Assembly: GCA_004352715.1 (NCBI GenBank)
Contig: SCFE01000014.1
Coordinates: 1,796,126 to 1,860,125 of the forward strand
Source: Hofstenia miamia
Taxonomy: Eukaryota; Xenacoelomorpha; Acoela
Length of the DNA stretch: 64,000 bases
Direction: 5' to 3'
Shown: positions 32,751 to 44,216 of the stretch, piece after piece
Position numbering within the stretch: the first letter of the stretch is position 1
Layout of the letters: each line of letters begins with the position of its first letter
Notes under the pieces: generated by a model
Databases searched by the model: none
Seen by the model: the letters and a program-made list of their open reading frames with translations, nothing else
Told to the model about the DNA's origin: nothing
Program-made: the position numbers and the translations under genes

Positions 32751-33659
32751 TTAGTTATCAATGGCGGCTTTACAATTTATTGGTTTAATATCGCTTAATT
32801 TTTCTCTTTTTTTAGAAATTCGCAAGTTTGATTGATGTACATGAATAAAATGGAATTTTTCGCAGTTATTGTAGCATGTAGATTTCATATACTTGCTAAA
32901 CCATTCGAATATTCTACTTTCAGTTCCATATGTGTCCCCAAATTGAAAATTTAACATTGAATCCAAGGTTGCATTTAAATACTGATTTTGTGGTGTAAAT
33001 ATGTAAACGTCCCGTGAATAGTCACCACTTCGACAACGATCTGCTTTTCCAATTGGATCTCTACTTGACATCATATGAAAAGATAATCCTTTTCTAAAAC
33101 TTGGTGTAAGGAATGCTGTAAAATTCAAGCCTTCGTCAGGGTAAACATCCGCATTCTGCATAATCACTGAAACATTCTGGTAGTTTTTAAAAATGTAGTG
33201 CATGATTGTTGTACAATTTAAGTTATCAAGAACTACAACCTCGGTTTTCAATCTTATGTTGAGATGCCTACCTGCTGACTCGTCTATAAATTTTCTCAGT
33301 GATTCTGTTGATTGGATTTTGGTAGCTGTAAAGTATACTACCCTTTTAATTGACCTATGTTCTGCTGTTTTTAAATAACTAACTTTAAGCTCATCAATTC
33401 TTTCCTGTATTTTGTCATTCCACGTTGATCTTAAACTTTCCTTATTGTTGAAGTTTTCAGAGTAATCATAAAATGCCATAAAAACCACAAATTCAGTAGG
33501 TACTACAGTAGGGCGTTCAATCGTGTCTTGAAATTTAAATTGATATTGTTCCTGCTGATAGTAATATCGAAAGTATTGAAGAAATGTTATAATACAAAGA
33601 ACAATTGCAATCCAAATCAATAATCTACGCATTTCAACATTAAATGACAAGCAAATCAT
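32751..33659 (-). CDS. Type II membrane protein, putative Golgi glycosyltransferase-like
   Basis: Intact single-exon frame of 302 codons ending in TAA. Met10 (at 33632) is the likelier start: it has better context and puts Arg-Arg just before a single helix (Leu-Leu-Ile-Trp-Ile-Ala-Ile-Val-Leu-Cys-Ile-Ile), the layout of Golgi signal-anchor enzymes. The luminal part has a 'Gln-Asn-Ala-Asp-Val-Tyr-Pro-Asp' block (Asp-x-x-x-Asp around residue 170), 'Ser-Ser-Arg-Asp-Pro', 'Ser-Arg-Asp-Val-Tyr-Ile-Phe' and 'Phe-Gly-Asp-Thr-Tyr-Gly-Thr-Glu-Ser-Arg', with several N-glycosylation sequons and four Cys near the C-terminus. This order resembles putative nucleotide-diphospho-sugar transferases (Asn-x-Asp-x-Tyr-x-Asp; Ser-x-Asp-x-x-Ile-Phe; Gly-x-x-Gly-x-Glu/Asp-x-Arg). 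The donor and acceptor are unknown. A broken paralogue lies at 38775-39117. Confidence 0.75.
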   Translation of the reverse strand: MICLSFNVEMRRLLIWIAIVLCIITFLQYFRYYYQQEQYQFKFQDTIERPTVVPTEFVVFMAFYDYSENFNNKESLRSTWNDKIQERIDELKVSYLKTAEHRSIKRVVYFTATKIQSTESLRKFIDESAGRHLNIRLKTEVVVLDNLNCTTIMHYIFKNYQNVSVIMQNADVYPDEGLNFTAFLTPSFRKGLSFHMMSSRDPIGKADRCRSGDYSRDVYIFTPQNQYLNATLDSMLNFQFGDTYGTESRIFEWFSKYMKSTCYNNCEKFHFIHVHQSNLRISKKREKLSDIKPINCKAAIDN

Positions 33660-34639
33660 ACAATCTTAGCACTATTCTTTCCGTTAGATGGCGCTTTTAA
33701 TTTATACTTGGATGGTCACACTTCTATTAAAAAATACTTCAAACTCATAAATAGTATCTGTATTTTGAATTTGAATGAAGCATTTAAGAACGTCTAAACT
33801 ATATCCTTCATGTATATAAAAGAAAAGAAATTTTATAGACACTTTGTAACGAGATTCTAAAGGAATCAATTTTTTATAATCATTTATAAAAAATTTAAAT
33901 TTTTCGTTATATAAAGTGACTTATTGCAAAGAATAGTTTTCAGTCAATTTATAGAATTGAAGTTAAGATGTCACGCAATTCAGGCTGGCTGAAAATACCA
34001 AGCTAAATAACGTAATTAGCATCTACATAAAATTCTTTTCTAAATAACGTTTTTAAATTTACTCGGAAATGCTAAAGGGAACGGTTCATATATTTGTTGA
34101 ATTTATTCCGTATTTGTTTTCTCCTATAAAGTAATCAACATTGTCCATTTATCCGTTGCTTAACTTAAAAAGTAAAAAATTATTATTAACATATTATTTG
34201 ATTAATAAAAATTCACAATCAGCCCAATATATGAAAACAATTTCTTGCTTAAGCATTCCATGAAGTTGATCGCGCTTTTATTTTTGACAACAGCAAGCTA
34301 AAATTGTTCGGATATTTCCATGCTATTCCGTACTTCAATTAACAATTTTCTGTAACAAAGCTTTGATTAAGAATTACTTTTAACACAAAAATATTTATAT
34401 GTAACATATGCATTTATATTATTATGGCTCGTGAAACAGTACGCATTCATATTTTGACAAGCATCTAAATATTTTTTCAAAGATTATTTGTGGTGAAAAT
34501 TTCAAAATCCACTTTAATTCATATCATAGCTCAAGAATTCACATTCCGCAATCGAGACGAGATACACAGAATGATTATCTGTGTCTGTGGGGAGAAAACC
34601 CTGTATTACTACGCCGTGTTCGTTTATTGATCAATGAAA
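33660..34639. other. 5' flank of the 32751 gene
   Basis: AT-rich and empty. A minus-strand 'tttatataac' at about 33912-33921 could be a TATA box but lies roughly 250 bases upstream of the frame. Confidence 0.4.
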
Positions 34640-35085
34640 AAAAGCAAGAAACTGAAAAAAAGGTGACGAACGACATAATATACCAGGCAGACCAAAAATC
34701 TCAAGAGTTGAAGAAAATGTATAAGAATTGAAAAATATGCTATATGATGACAACACATTGAGCAGCAAAGAGCTGTTGCATGTTTTTCGCACCAGAAACA
34801 AAGCTTGGGTAGGCGCAGAAACAGACAGTCCCGAGATTGTCGAGAGAACGAATAGTGATAACAAGTTCATGTAGATGTACATATATTTCAAATTTGATGG
34901 AGTCGCATAGTTTGAGGTGTTTACACCTAATGAAACCGTAACTGAGTATTTCAAAAGCTTTGTATAGAAGGAGCAAATCGGTTATTAATGCATGATAATG
35001 CTAAGCAGCATGTTGCGGCAGTTGTCGCAGAGTGGCTCAAGCATAAGTACATCATTAAGGTCAAGTAACTACCATAAAAGACCGA
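34640..35085 (+). pseudogene. mariner/Tc1-like transposase relic
   Basis: Plus-strand remnants include 'Gly-Arg-Pro-Lys-Ile-Ser' near 34688, 'Leu-Ser-Ser-Lys-Glu-Leu-Leu' near 34758, and 'Met-His-Asp-Asn-Ala-Lys-Gln-His-Val-Ala' near 34990, which is the QDNA-x-x-H motif carrying the second catalytic Asp of IS630/Tc1/mariner transposases. Stops are frequent and the last motif is missing. Confidence 0.55.
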
Positions 35086-35129
35086 TGTATTGTAAATAAA
35101 AAAACTGAATCTACTGATACTTAAAATAT

Positions 35130-35840
35130 ATAGTTTCAACGGCGTTTTATTAAACAAGTTGAGTCTTTTAAATACTTCAGAATTATTTTTACTAACATCT
35201 AAATTTTAAAAAACAACTAAATCATATTATTAGAAGAATGGCCGTATTGATTAAAGCAATTAACTTAATTTCTCAAAAATTTCAAACTAAAACAAAAATT
35301 CAATTAATTCATGCTCTAGTATTAAGTCATTTAAACTATGCCACTATTTACTACATAGATATAGGCCAGAAATTCTTTAGAAAATTTCAGGTACAACTAA
35401 ATTGTGCTATCAAAGTTGCAATAAATAATCATAGCTTTAATAAGAATAATGAATACATTAAAATCTCAAACTTATTTCTACATCCACAAAGTTTTATCTA
35501 TAGCAATATCTTAACGACGTTCTTTAAAATAATTTAATATTTTCCCATATCACAAAAATGACTTTCTTCCATTAAAATTATTTAATAAACAAAATAAAAG
35601 AATGCATTTAATTGAACCAATTAGGTATACAAAGCGAATAATGAAAAACTCATTTCTAAACACAGCTAAAAACATATGGAATGAATTACCAAAATACATC
35701 AAACAAATATATAGACTAAAACCTTTAAATTGATATTAAAAATACTTTTATGCGCAAAATATTTAAAGACTGAAATGGCGAGGTTACAATCCTGATTGCT
35801 ATATTAATAGAAACTAGCATTGCCAATCACAAGTAAATAA
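35130..35840 (+). mobile_element. LINE remnant C, 3' end
   Basis: Same family as remnant A (511-1135). An open stretch at 35238-35537 encodes the reverse transcriptase thumb: 'Gln-Leu-Ile-His-Ala-Leu-Val-Leu-Ser-His-Leu-Asn-Tyr-Ala', the usual block of jockey/CR1 LINEs. After it comes a C-terminal part with 'Ile-Trp-Asn-Glu-Leu-Pro' near 35677. The catalytic domain is absent, as in a 5'-truncated copy. It ends close to an AATAAA at about 35837, head-on with the minus-strand R4/Dong-like tail. Confidence 0.75.
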
Positions 35841-35843
35841 ATG

Positions 35844-37206
35844 TTTTATTATTATCTGTCTCACAGCTTCATGCTGGTATCCCTCTCAACTCGGGGAACT
35901 CACCAGTTCCCAGGGAGTCTGAGAGCTTTCCTCAGGACTCTAGCTGTTCCTAATAGTGCTGCCCTCTGGACTACATCAACTCCCGACTTCGGTAATCTCA
36001 AATTCTACAAGTATATTTTATGCTTCTTACTCATTGCTTCTAACGCTCTTACTACTACCGGGACTACTTCAACTTTCTTTAATTTCCACAGCCTTTCTAT
36101 TTCCTCTGCCAACTCTCTGTACTTGTCTATCTTCTCTTTCTCCTTGCTTTCTACATTTCTGTCCTTTGGTACTGCTGTGTCTATCACTGTTCCCAATCTT
36201 TTCTCTTTGTCTACCACTACTATGTCTGGCCTCCGTGCTTCTATCAATTTGCTCGTCTGTATGTTGAAGTCTCACAGTATCTTAACCTTCTCATTTTCTA
36301 TAACTCCCTGTGGCTTGTGCTCATACCACTTGTTTCCTACTTCTAACCCATGCTGCCTGCTCAAACTCCAGTGTACCATTCTTCCCACCTTGTCATGCCT
36401 GAACTTATACTCATTCTGTGCCAGCTTCTCACACCCTGCTGTCAGATAATCTACTGTTTCTGCCTCTTTCTTACATAGCCTACACTTATCACTTACTTCT
36501 ACTCTTCTGTCTATATGCTTTTTCACCCAGTTTGTTCTTATTGCTTGCTCCTGTGCTGCCATTATCAGTGCTTCTGTTTCTCTCTTCAGTCCTGCCTTCT
36601 TTAACCACTTGTTGCTCTCTTCTCTGTCACACTTTTCTGTATTCCTCCAGTATTCTCCATGCATTGCCTTCTGCCTATACCTTGTTTGTCTCTCTGATTC
36701 CATCCTAATCTGGTATACCTTCTTTCCTTCAATCTCAGTTCTTATCTTCCTTAACTCCTTAGTGACCTCCAGTATTGACCCTCTAGGTTGGCTTCTACAT
36801 ATTCCTTTAGCCCTAGTGCTTCTACAGTTTCCTCCACACTAAGCAGTCCTTTCCCTCCTTTATGCTTTGCCATGTACAACCTATCCACATCTCCATTTAG
36901 GTTGAAAGCCCTCTCTGCTGCTAGTACTTTCCTTGTCTCTCTGTCTAGCTCCCTAAGTTCATTCTTGTTCCATCTAACTATTCCTGCCGAATATCTCTCC
37001 CATGCTGGCTTGCTGTCTCCCTTATCTTCTTGTCGTCTTTTCTTCTTTATGTCCATGCCTACATTCTTCAGCACTTTCCATGCGCCTGCATACACTAAGC
37101 TGTTTACTTCTGTGACACTCCTAGCATCTATCCTCTCCAACACTTTATTGACCTCTGCTGTTTCTACTGCTAGCTTGCTTTTCTTAACTCGTCTTGGAAC
37201 TGGCAA
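35844..37206 (-). mobile_element. R4/Dong-like retrotransposon, 3' part with endonuclease domain
   Basis: Minus strand. From the gap edge at 37206: thumb region with 'Tyr-Ser-Ala-Gly-Ile-Val-Arg-Trp-Asn-Lys' and 'Gly-Gly-Lys-Gly-Leu-Leu-Ser-Val-Glu'. After a frameshift near 36765 comes a zinc-knuckle (Cys-Arg-Leu-Cys...Ala-Gly-Cys, with Tyr where the family usually has His), then 'Arg-His-Asp-Lys-Val'. Last is a restriction-like endonuclease (Arg-Arg-Pro-Asp-Ile, Val-Ile-Asp-Thr-Ala-Val-Pro-Lys-Asp, Lys-Glu-Lys-Glu-Lys). Nonsense codons at 36272-36274 (TGA for Trp) and 36005-36007 (TAG); natural stop about 35900. The 3' end is (TAA)n-like at 35844-35853. This layout (no apurinic endonuclease, C-terminal PD-(D/E)xK nuclease, TAA tail) fits the R4 clade. 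Its 5' part is in the gap. Confidence 0.85.
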
Positions 37207-38206
37207 NNNNNNNNNNNNNNNNNNNNNNNNNNNNNNNNNNNNNNNNNNNNNNNNNNNNNNNNNNNNNNNNNNNNNNNNNNNNNNNNNNNNNNNNNNNNNN
37301 NNNNNNNNNNNNNNNNNNNNNNNNNNNNNNNNNNNNNNNNNNNNNNNNNNNNNNNNNNNNNNNNNNNNNNNNNNNNNNNNNNNNNNNNNNNNNNNNNNNN
37401 NNNNNNNNNNNNNNNNNNNNNNNNNNNNNNNNNNNNNNNNNNNNNNNNNNNNNNNNNNNNNNNNNNNNNNNNNNNNNNNNNNNNNNNNNNNNNNNNNNNN
37501 NNNNNNNNNNNNNNNNNNNNNNNNNNNNNNNNNNNNNNNNNNNNNNNNNNNNNNNNNNNNNNNNNNNNNNNNNNNNNNNNNNNNNNNNNNNNNNNNNNNN
37601 NNNNNNNNNNNNNNNNNNNNNNNNNNNNNNNNNNNNNNNNNNNNNNNNNNNNNNNNNNNNNNNNNNNNNNNNNNNNNNNNNNNNNNNNNNNNNNNNNNNN
37701 NNNNNNNNNNNNNNNNNNNNNNNNNNNNNNNNNNNNNNNNNNNNNNNNNNNNNNNNNNNNNNNNNNNNNNNNNNNNNNNNNNNNNNNNNNNNNNNNNNNN
37801 NNNNNNNNNNNNNNNNNNNNNNNNNNNNNNNNNNNNNNNNNNNNNNNNNNNNNNNNNNNNNNNNNNNNNNNNNNNNNNNNNNNNNNNNNNNNNNNNNNNN
37901 NNNNNNNNNNNNNNNNNNNNNNNNNNNNNNNNNNNNNNNNNNNNNNNNNNNNNNNNNNNNNNNNNNNNNNNNNNNNNNNNNNNNNNNNNNNNNNNNNNNN
38001 NNNNNNNNNNNNNNNNNNNNNNNNNNNNNNNNNNNNNNNNNNNNNNNNNNNNNNNNNNNNNNNNNNNNNNNNNNNNNNNNNNNNNNNNNNNNNNNNNNNN
38101 NNNNNNNNNNNNNNNNNNNNNNNNNNNNNNNNNNNNNNNNNNNNNNNNNNNNNNNNNNNNNNNNNNNNNNNNNNNNNNNNNNNNNNNNNNNNNNNNNNNN
38201 NNNNNN
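37207..38206. other. Assembly gap of exactly 1000 N
   Basis: Placeholder-sized gap that swallows the 5' part of the R4/Dong-like element. Frames of about 500 codons drawn across it are not real. Confidence 0.98.
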
Positions 38207-38258
38207 GCCGGCCCCGGCCGAACCGGCCTCGGCTGGCCGGTAGCCGGTTCCATCTCTG
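38207..38258. repeat. GGCCGG-word MITE end
   Basis: GC-rich remnant at the gap edge, closing 'ccggttccatctctg'; same family as 29255-29340. The rest of the element is in the gap. Confidence 0.55.
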
Positions 38259-38400
38259 GTCTATTTACAAAAAACAAAATATTTTACCTTAGTTGTTGCT
38301 GGCATTAACTTTAGTTCACCTAATTATCTAAAAATTTAGGAAGAATATTAACGCTTTCTACAATTCGAAATTTTCATTGAAAATGTCATGTAATTCAGAT

Positions 38401-38565
38401 CAGAGTTGGAATTGGGTTGGGTCTAAAGTTGGTTAGGACTGGGTTGGGCTTTCGCAGAATAATTGCCATTTTGAAATTTACCGAGTTGGGCTTAATGGAC
38501 CTAAGCTGTATTGGACTGGGCCGGTCCGGTTTGGGCCTAAATCAGGGGCCCAATTCCAATTTTTG
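38401..38565. repeat. GGGTTGGG-word MITE
   Basis: Left end CAGAGTTGGAATTGGG at 38401; the right end (38549-38565) reverse-complements to CAAAAATTGGAATTGGG. GGTTGGG, GGACTGGG and GGGCC-type words fill both flanks. About 165 bp, with no coding. Confidence 0.55.
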
Positions 38566-38774
38566 TCACAAATATACATCATAATTCGGGAAACACGCTT
38601 AACCTACGCACACATTATTACCAAATTTCCTCATTATATGAGATAAAACTGTTTGAAAATTTGAACAAAACTGATTATGTGTTCATGAATACAATGAACA
38701 GTCTATAATTAAGCAGCGTCAAATATCTATACATAGGTACATGTATATAACTGCAGAACTTAGTTCAATTACAA
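38566..38774. other. Short unassigned AT-rich stretch
   Basis: Nothing recognised between the MITE and the pseudogene. Confidence 0.4.
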
Positions 38775-39117
38775 AGGTTGTATTTTTTACAGAACGAAAG
38801 TCCAATCCACAGAATCACTCAGAAAATGTATAAGCGAGTCAGCTGGTATGCATACTTGCACAAAGCTAAAAAGTACAATTGTAGTTCTTGATAACTTATA
38901 TTGTACAACAATTATCCACTACATTTTTAAAAACTACCAGAATTTTTCAGTGATTATGCAGAATGCGGATGTTTACCCTGACGAAGACTTGAATTTTACA
39001 GCATTCCTTACACCAAGTTTTAAAAAAGGATTATCATTTCATATGGTGTCAAGTAGAGATCCGCTTTTGAACGCAGAAAGCTGTCTAAGTAGTAACCTCA
39101 TTTACATTGAACAATAG
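38775..39117 (+). pseudogene. Truncated inverted paralogue of the 32751 glycosyltransferase-like gene
   Basis: Plus-strand translation matches residues of about 105-215 of the minus-strand gene. After Lys-Val-Val-Phe-Phe-Thr near 38777 a one-base deletion shifts the frame. It then runs through 'Ser-Thr-Glu-Ser-Leu-Arg-Lys', 'Val-Val-Leu-Asp-Asn-Leu', 'Met-Gln-Asn-Ala-Asp-Val-Tyr-Pro-Asp' and 'Leu-Ser-Phe-His-Met', and loses similarity after Ser-Ser-Arg-Asp-Pro. Most of the catalytic-type motifs survive, but the membrane anchor and the C-terminal third are gone, and a TAG closes the frame at 39115. Both 5' and 3' sequences are unrelated to the parent. It is therefore a partial duplicate rather than a whole retrocopy, and no poly(A) tail is seen. 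Confidence 0.85.
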
Positions 39118-40474
39118 AAGAGTATTACCATATTTACTTTTAAAAATTTACTAGTACCACATTTTTGTCTTATATATTTACTTCTCAAGTAAATTTTTAT
39201 GTCTTAAAAAATGTACGAGTACAAGGGAGAGCTAAGCCCCTGTCCAATTGCTTTATAAATCTATCTCAGAGAAAATAACAACACCACTAACAAAAAAAAT
39301 TTTATTTTAGCGCTCCAAATCTTAAAAGCTGTACTCGTCCCTGCCATGAAATTCGATTTTTATATTAATGCAAACTTAAATGAATAAGTTTTCCTGCTAT
39401 GGTCCCAATTGTTTTTCTCAATATGCATTTTATTAAAGGACTCTTATACTTTAAGCATTCATGTACAATGTATATGACTAATAACGAACATTACAATGCA
39501 ATCTTTGATTTATTTTGTGAAAACAGAGAAACATTTATATAAAACCATAAGTTCAATGTACATTTCATAATTCTACTTAAGTTGGACCGCTTAACACAAA
39601 CTACAATAAAGAATTTGTCAATTTGAGCTATCAATATTTTAACAATGATACATAATTAATAGCACTTTACAATGCTCTCAGTCATTATTCTATCAGAAAT
39701 CTTGAATTATTTATTTATAATTCAATTGTTTTTAGTGATTCAATTCTAGAAACTTTCAAGCGTAATAAATTATAATAAAATTGAATGCAAAAAATAAGAA
39801 ATTTAAAATGCTATTAGGTTCCTATTTACAATTTTGATAAATATCAAATTGCGAAATGCAATTGGTCCTTCAACTCACACCATATGTATTCATTTGTTGG
39901 AGTTTCAGTTGTCGACTGAATTTTTACGGAATTTCTTACAACATAACATAAACTTGTAAATAATGCATCGTTATATATATGCAAGTGCCACATCACATCA
40001 AACAATTCAGTGTTTTCTTAATGATTTTTTGTCACTTACCTATCAATCTACTGCAATATTACTGTGACTGCATCCTCAGATATTTATTATATTAAAACAA
40101 TTTATTAATAATATAAATATCATAAATTCATACTCTAAATTTCGCACTAGAATATAAAAAAAGTACATAATAACTCATGTGTGGTGAACACTTATGGTTA
40201 CTCCCAAAATTGCAATACATAGATAAGTGCTTAACGTAGTGAATGTTCTTTTGTTTAAGTTCAAGCACATCGTTTCGATAAAAGATAGCACATAGATTAA
40301 CTAAAGCTCTGTCAACTTTCCGCATTCTTCAATTTATAATTCGGTTGCCAACAATGTATATAGTTGACAATTTTATTGATAATCAATAAATTTAGAAAAT
40401 CAACATTGCACTGATTAATAATGTATGCATAAATTAACTAATCACATAAAATCAAGCGTCCAAAACTTCGCTAG
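39118..40474. other. Empty AT-rich stretch
   Basis: No gene recognised. The minus frame at 40128-40325 has no motif. Confidence 0.4.
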
Positions 40475-41199
40475 TTACAAAGGAAAGAGAATCAATATCA
40501 AAACAAAAATATATATCAAATTATGAAAAATTGGCATGTTCATAGCATGTTCCCTGCAATAGCCGAAAGCTATGAGGATGGCGTTACTCCGCTGAAGGAT
40601 CACATATAGTTGCTCAACAATTGTTTGATGTTCATTTTTAGAAGCCATTGAATCTATGGTTGAAGACAAGGTTGATGATTGCAAAAAACATCAAAAGCTG
40701 TAGGAAAAACGGCACACCAACAAAGGAGGAAAATATCTCCGGTGCGGGAGCGAGACAAAGTGAGATTTCTCTTCTCAAAATGAAGGCGATAACGTCATGG
40801 ATACGAACATGGCGATATATTTTATCACAGTCACCAGTGTCCAAGCACTTGTTAAATTTTTGACACGGCTGCTCATTGCTGAAGAGATGAATTCCTAAAA
40901 GATAGCAGGATAGCAGAGAACTGCTCGTAATTCTGAAGGAGCGAAATTAAGACCAAGAGCCTCCAGAGGTATCGCAGAAAGTTAGTCAACATTGTGACGA
41001 AGAGAACATGATCACTATTAAAATTTCTGAGGATGTTGTTGAAAATAATGGTAGTTAATTTAGCTGTCAGGTTCTTCTGACCTCTAGGAGCCATGTGAAT
41101 AGGAGGAGTTGCATTGTCCAACAAGCTGAAGAGAGGATATCGTAATTTCCGATTATATAAATCAGTATATTTTAGTTGTCGTTGATCTTCAAAACACAC
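40475..41199 (-). pseudogene. Gene-like block of unknown identity, with stops
   Basis: This stretch is clearly richer in GC than its flanks, and on the minus strand reads as normal-composition peptide in shifting frames: for example 'Ala-Leu-Gly-Leu-Asn-Phe-Ala-Pro-Ser-Glu-Leu' near 40945 and 'Asn-Glu-His-Gln-Thr-Ile-Val-Glu-Gln-Leu' near 40630. Stops and frame changes every 30-100 codons make one intact exon impossible. A decayed gene or several short exons is likely. The family is not recognised; a faint likeness to a myosin motor segment (Gln-x-Ser-Asn-x-Ile-Leu-x-Ala-Phe-Gly near 40600) was not supported by other motor motifs. Confidence 0.3.
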
Positions 41200-41378
41200 T
41201 TCTTTAAATTATGCATTATTGATCTTTGCAGTTAAGAAAATTAAAGAGGATAAAGTATTGTTTCAAATGCAATAAACTTTCATTGAAGCAAAAGTTATGT
41301 CAAAAAATTGGGCTAAAATATGTTGAATGACGAGGAAATTGCAAAGTATGTAAATGAATATGCTTCTATAGCTATCTG

Positions 41379-41381
<3 letters not shown>

Positions 41382-41417
<36 letters not shown>
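41382..41417. repeat. (TA)n microsatellite
   Basis: About 18 TA units. Confidence 0.95.
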
Positions 41418-41420
<3 letters not shown>

Positions 41421-42123
41421 TCTATATCGAGGTTCTGCAGGACCATTTTGTTCCATATCATTTACTTTGACTAAGTGACACACTGGGACCACGAACTTTA
41501 GAATATTATTTACATTTTTCCCATTTTTTTGCCAAAACAGCCATATTAGAGTATTGGACTAGAAAATTTTAAGGACTGGTATTATAAGTTCAAATCCAAT
41601 TTGACTAAATGAAGCTGGAGCCAATAAACGTATGTAGCTGCAAAATCTTAGTCCATATGTGAGACTTACAACTTAAAAGTTGTTTGTTGAACAATCCTTG
41701 AAAAATTTATCAATTGAAGTATATTCCCTTAATACTCGAGGTAAAAATATTTTCCGCTAGCTATGATTTTATACTCCTTTTTCTGAATTCATAAATGGAT
41801 TAATTAGGCATAAATCATTTTCAATTGGGATACATCGAACACTTTAGTGGTAGTCCTTTGCAGCATAAATAGATCTTATAGAAGTTTTAATGTTTAGGAA
41901 ACCATACCAAGAGTCTACTTAGAGAAGCAGAGAAATAAAAATTAAATACTTTCATTAAATGATCATTGGAATTTTGTTTCTTATCAATAGAATGGACTAC
42001 GCGTAATCCCCGTCAATAGTTAGGCTATTGAACGAAAAAAATACACTATTAGTTACTACTTTTCTTGATTTGGTTATCCTACAATTGCAGGAGAAATGAA
42101 GTATTAAATCCAGCGTGGAGGAG
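41418..42123. other. Empty AT-rich stretch
   Basis: No gene or element recognised. Confidence 0.4.
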
Positions 42124-42160
42124 CAGTGGCGTAGAAAAATTATTCTCGTGGTGGGGTATG
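42124..42160. repeat. CAGTGGCGTAG-type MITE end (fragment)
   Basis: 'cagtggcgtag' resembles the widespread CAGTGGCG(G/T)AG termini of CAG-ended MITEs; a complementary end, 'ctccgccactg', is at about 49923-49933. The two are too far apart to be one element. Confidence 0.35.
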
Positions 42161-42242
42161 TTTTCAATTTTGAAATTTTTCAGTCTTTTAGAAATATGCA
42201 ATCAAATTGGTCTATTCTTGTGTGTTAACATCAAATTAATGC

Positions 42243-42245
<3 letters not shown>

Positions 42246-42280
<35 letters not shown>
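42246..42280. repeat. (TA)n microsatellite
   Basis: About 17 TA units. Confidence 0.95.
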
Positions 42281-42282
<2 letters not shown>

Positions 42283-44216
42283 CTATTGTGTCAATATGTT
42301 TAAACATTAGAAACAGCAGCCTTTCTTCCTTTGGGACCCCGGAAGGGTGGATCAAGTGAAGAAAGGCAATCGAAAACCAAATCCACAAATCTTTTCCGAT
42401 CCTATCCCAAGAACCTCAACATCATTGTGATGTTGTACCACTATTAAAAATCACTTTCTAACTTAAATCCAATTATTAATTCAATGTTTTTATGACATCT
42501 TGTCATTATTTCAAGACTCTTCAACTTCAGAATCATCAAGAATCCTAAGGATCTTCAGGATTTCTGAAGGCTTCTTCTTAAAATTTTAAGTTGAAATTAA
42601 ATTAATTTTGTTTGTTGATTAGGAAAAAACCTTGAACTATATATTTTTACTAATTGCTAGTACTACTCATACACCGACCTCAGACTTCAACTGGGTGGGT
42701 GGCGTTTGCCTGTTAGAGGTTGTGTGAGGCTTCAGCCGAACTATTTTTGTTGCTGTTTAACCGGTCAGCGTTAAAAGGGGTGCTGATAAAGTTTGAGCGA
42801 AATCACGCTTAGAATTTTCTGAAATTTTGCACAGAGTAACTTCGATCGATATCAGCCCTGGAGCCAAAATTGCTAAGAACGCTATTCACTTTGAGGGTAC
42901 CCCCTACCCCCCCAAAATCGGTCTACTTTTGATTTTTTGCTGATTTTCGGGTTTTTGCTCACGGCCACCCAAAAAATTTTTGAAAGTGCGGGATATATTA
43001 TATGCATAACAAAGTTCGATCGATGGTTTATTTACTCATGTAAAAATATTTAAGATTGGATAAAAACTGACCGAGCTATAGCCGGCCAAAGTAGGCCAAC
43101 TCGACAAAATTTTGCAAATTTTTTGCGTTTTTTGGCTCTAGCCCATTCGATCTTGCGTTTTGGGCTTTTTGACCTTCAGATAAAATCTTTCTCTAGTCTT
43201 GCTCGTTCGAATGAGCTATCAACATCCAAAATCCATGGACTCGAACTCCCATACCGAAATTTCCCATTTTGCCTACTTTGCTGTTTTTTGACCGTTTTTG
43301 ACCAATTTTTATGAATTTATCCAATATTGTGAAAAATCTATGTAGAGAAAAATTTTAATTTTAATATATTCTTGAATCGCATCAGAAATAGATGTTGTGT
43401 ACAAATTTTCAAGTCGATATACCTTAAAGTTTCGGAGTTATTAGATGAACAATTTTTAAAGAGATGGCTAAAAAATCACGCACTGACCAACTTTAAGCGC
43501 TAATAGTTTAATGAGTTTTAAACATATTTACATTCTGTTTTCATAGTTAGATGCATCGGAAATAGGGCTTTCGAATGGTATATAGGATGTTAATATCTGA
43601 CCAGTACAGGCCGGGAAAAAAATTTTAAATCTAATAATTTTGATCAGTTTTCGTAGAATTTAAGCAAAAGCCAGAGATGTATGCTCAATTGAATGCAATT
43701 ATATATACAGAGAGGTCGGAATTCTTAATAGTGCACTTCCGTAGTAGTAGTTACACATGATCTCAAATTTTTAACTACATTTGGACAACGGTTCTTGAGA
43801 TATCCTAAATATATGCATTATATATACCTATAAGCTATTGGGGCAATTTGCACATAGTAATATTTTAAAATTTATAACTTGCACACATTGTTTAAATTAA
43901 TTCATTATTTCATAAACATAATATTTTACAAATATAACATAGAAATTTCAGTATTTACTTTGTTCAAAAAACAAATATAATATACTACAAACAATTAATG
44001 CAAGTATTGAAACTCTGTAATTATCATTTATGGTCTTAATTCGGTAAATGCATTTGATGTTTGTACGTAGTGCGGGTGATTGCGGTTTTAACTAATTAAG
44101 AACTTGCTACAGCACTGTGGGTAGGACTTCTAATCCAAACATCGTGTTTGAAATGCCGCACACTGATTAACGTCGCGTGATTTGTTTTTATGGCGGCCGC
44201 GCCTTTGAATAACTAG
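42281..44216. other. Noncoding block upstream of the 44271 gene
   Basis: 42640-43640 is a coherent, less AT-rich block with C-runs (42900-42922) and no long frame. It could be the 5' regulatory or LTR-like region of the element that owns the 44271 frame, but I found no matching second copy in this window. Confidence 0.35.

Noticed and set aside
35841-36842. Plus-strand frame of 202 codons and neighbours, Ser/Leu/Phe-rich
   Set aside because: Antisense of the R4/Dong-like C-terminal domain; the minus strand carries the recognisable motifs.
36751-38308. Frames of about 500 codons across the second 1000-N gap
   Set aside because: Only the minus-strand part at 36751-37206 is real (R4/Dong-like); the rest is N and a GC-rich MITE end.
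40560-40780. Resemblance to a myosin motor (Gln-x-Ser-Asn-x-Ile-Leu-x-Ala-Phe-Gly on minus, Ser-Gly-Ala-Gly on plus)
   Set aside because: The two likenesses are on opposite strands and no other motor motif supports either.
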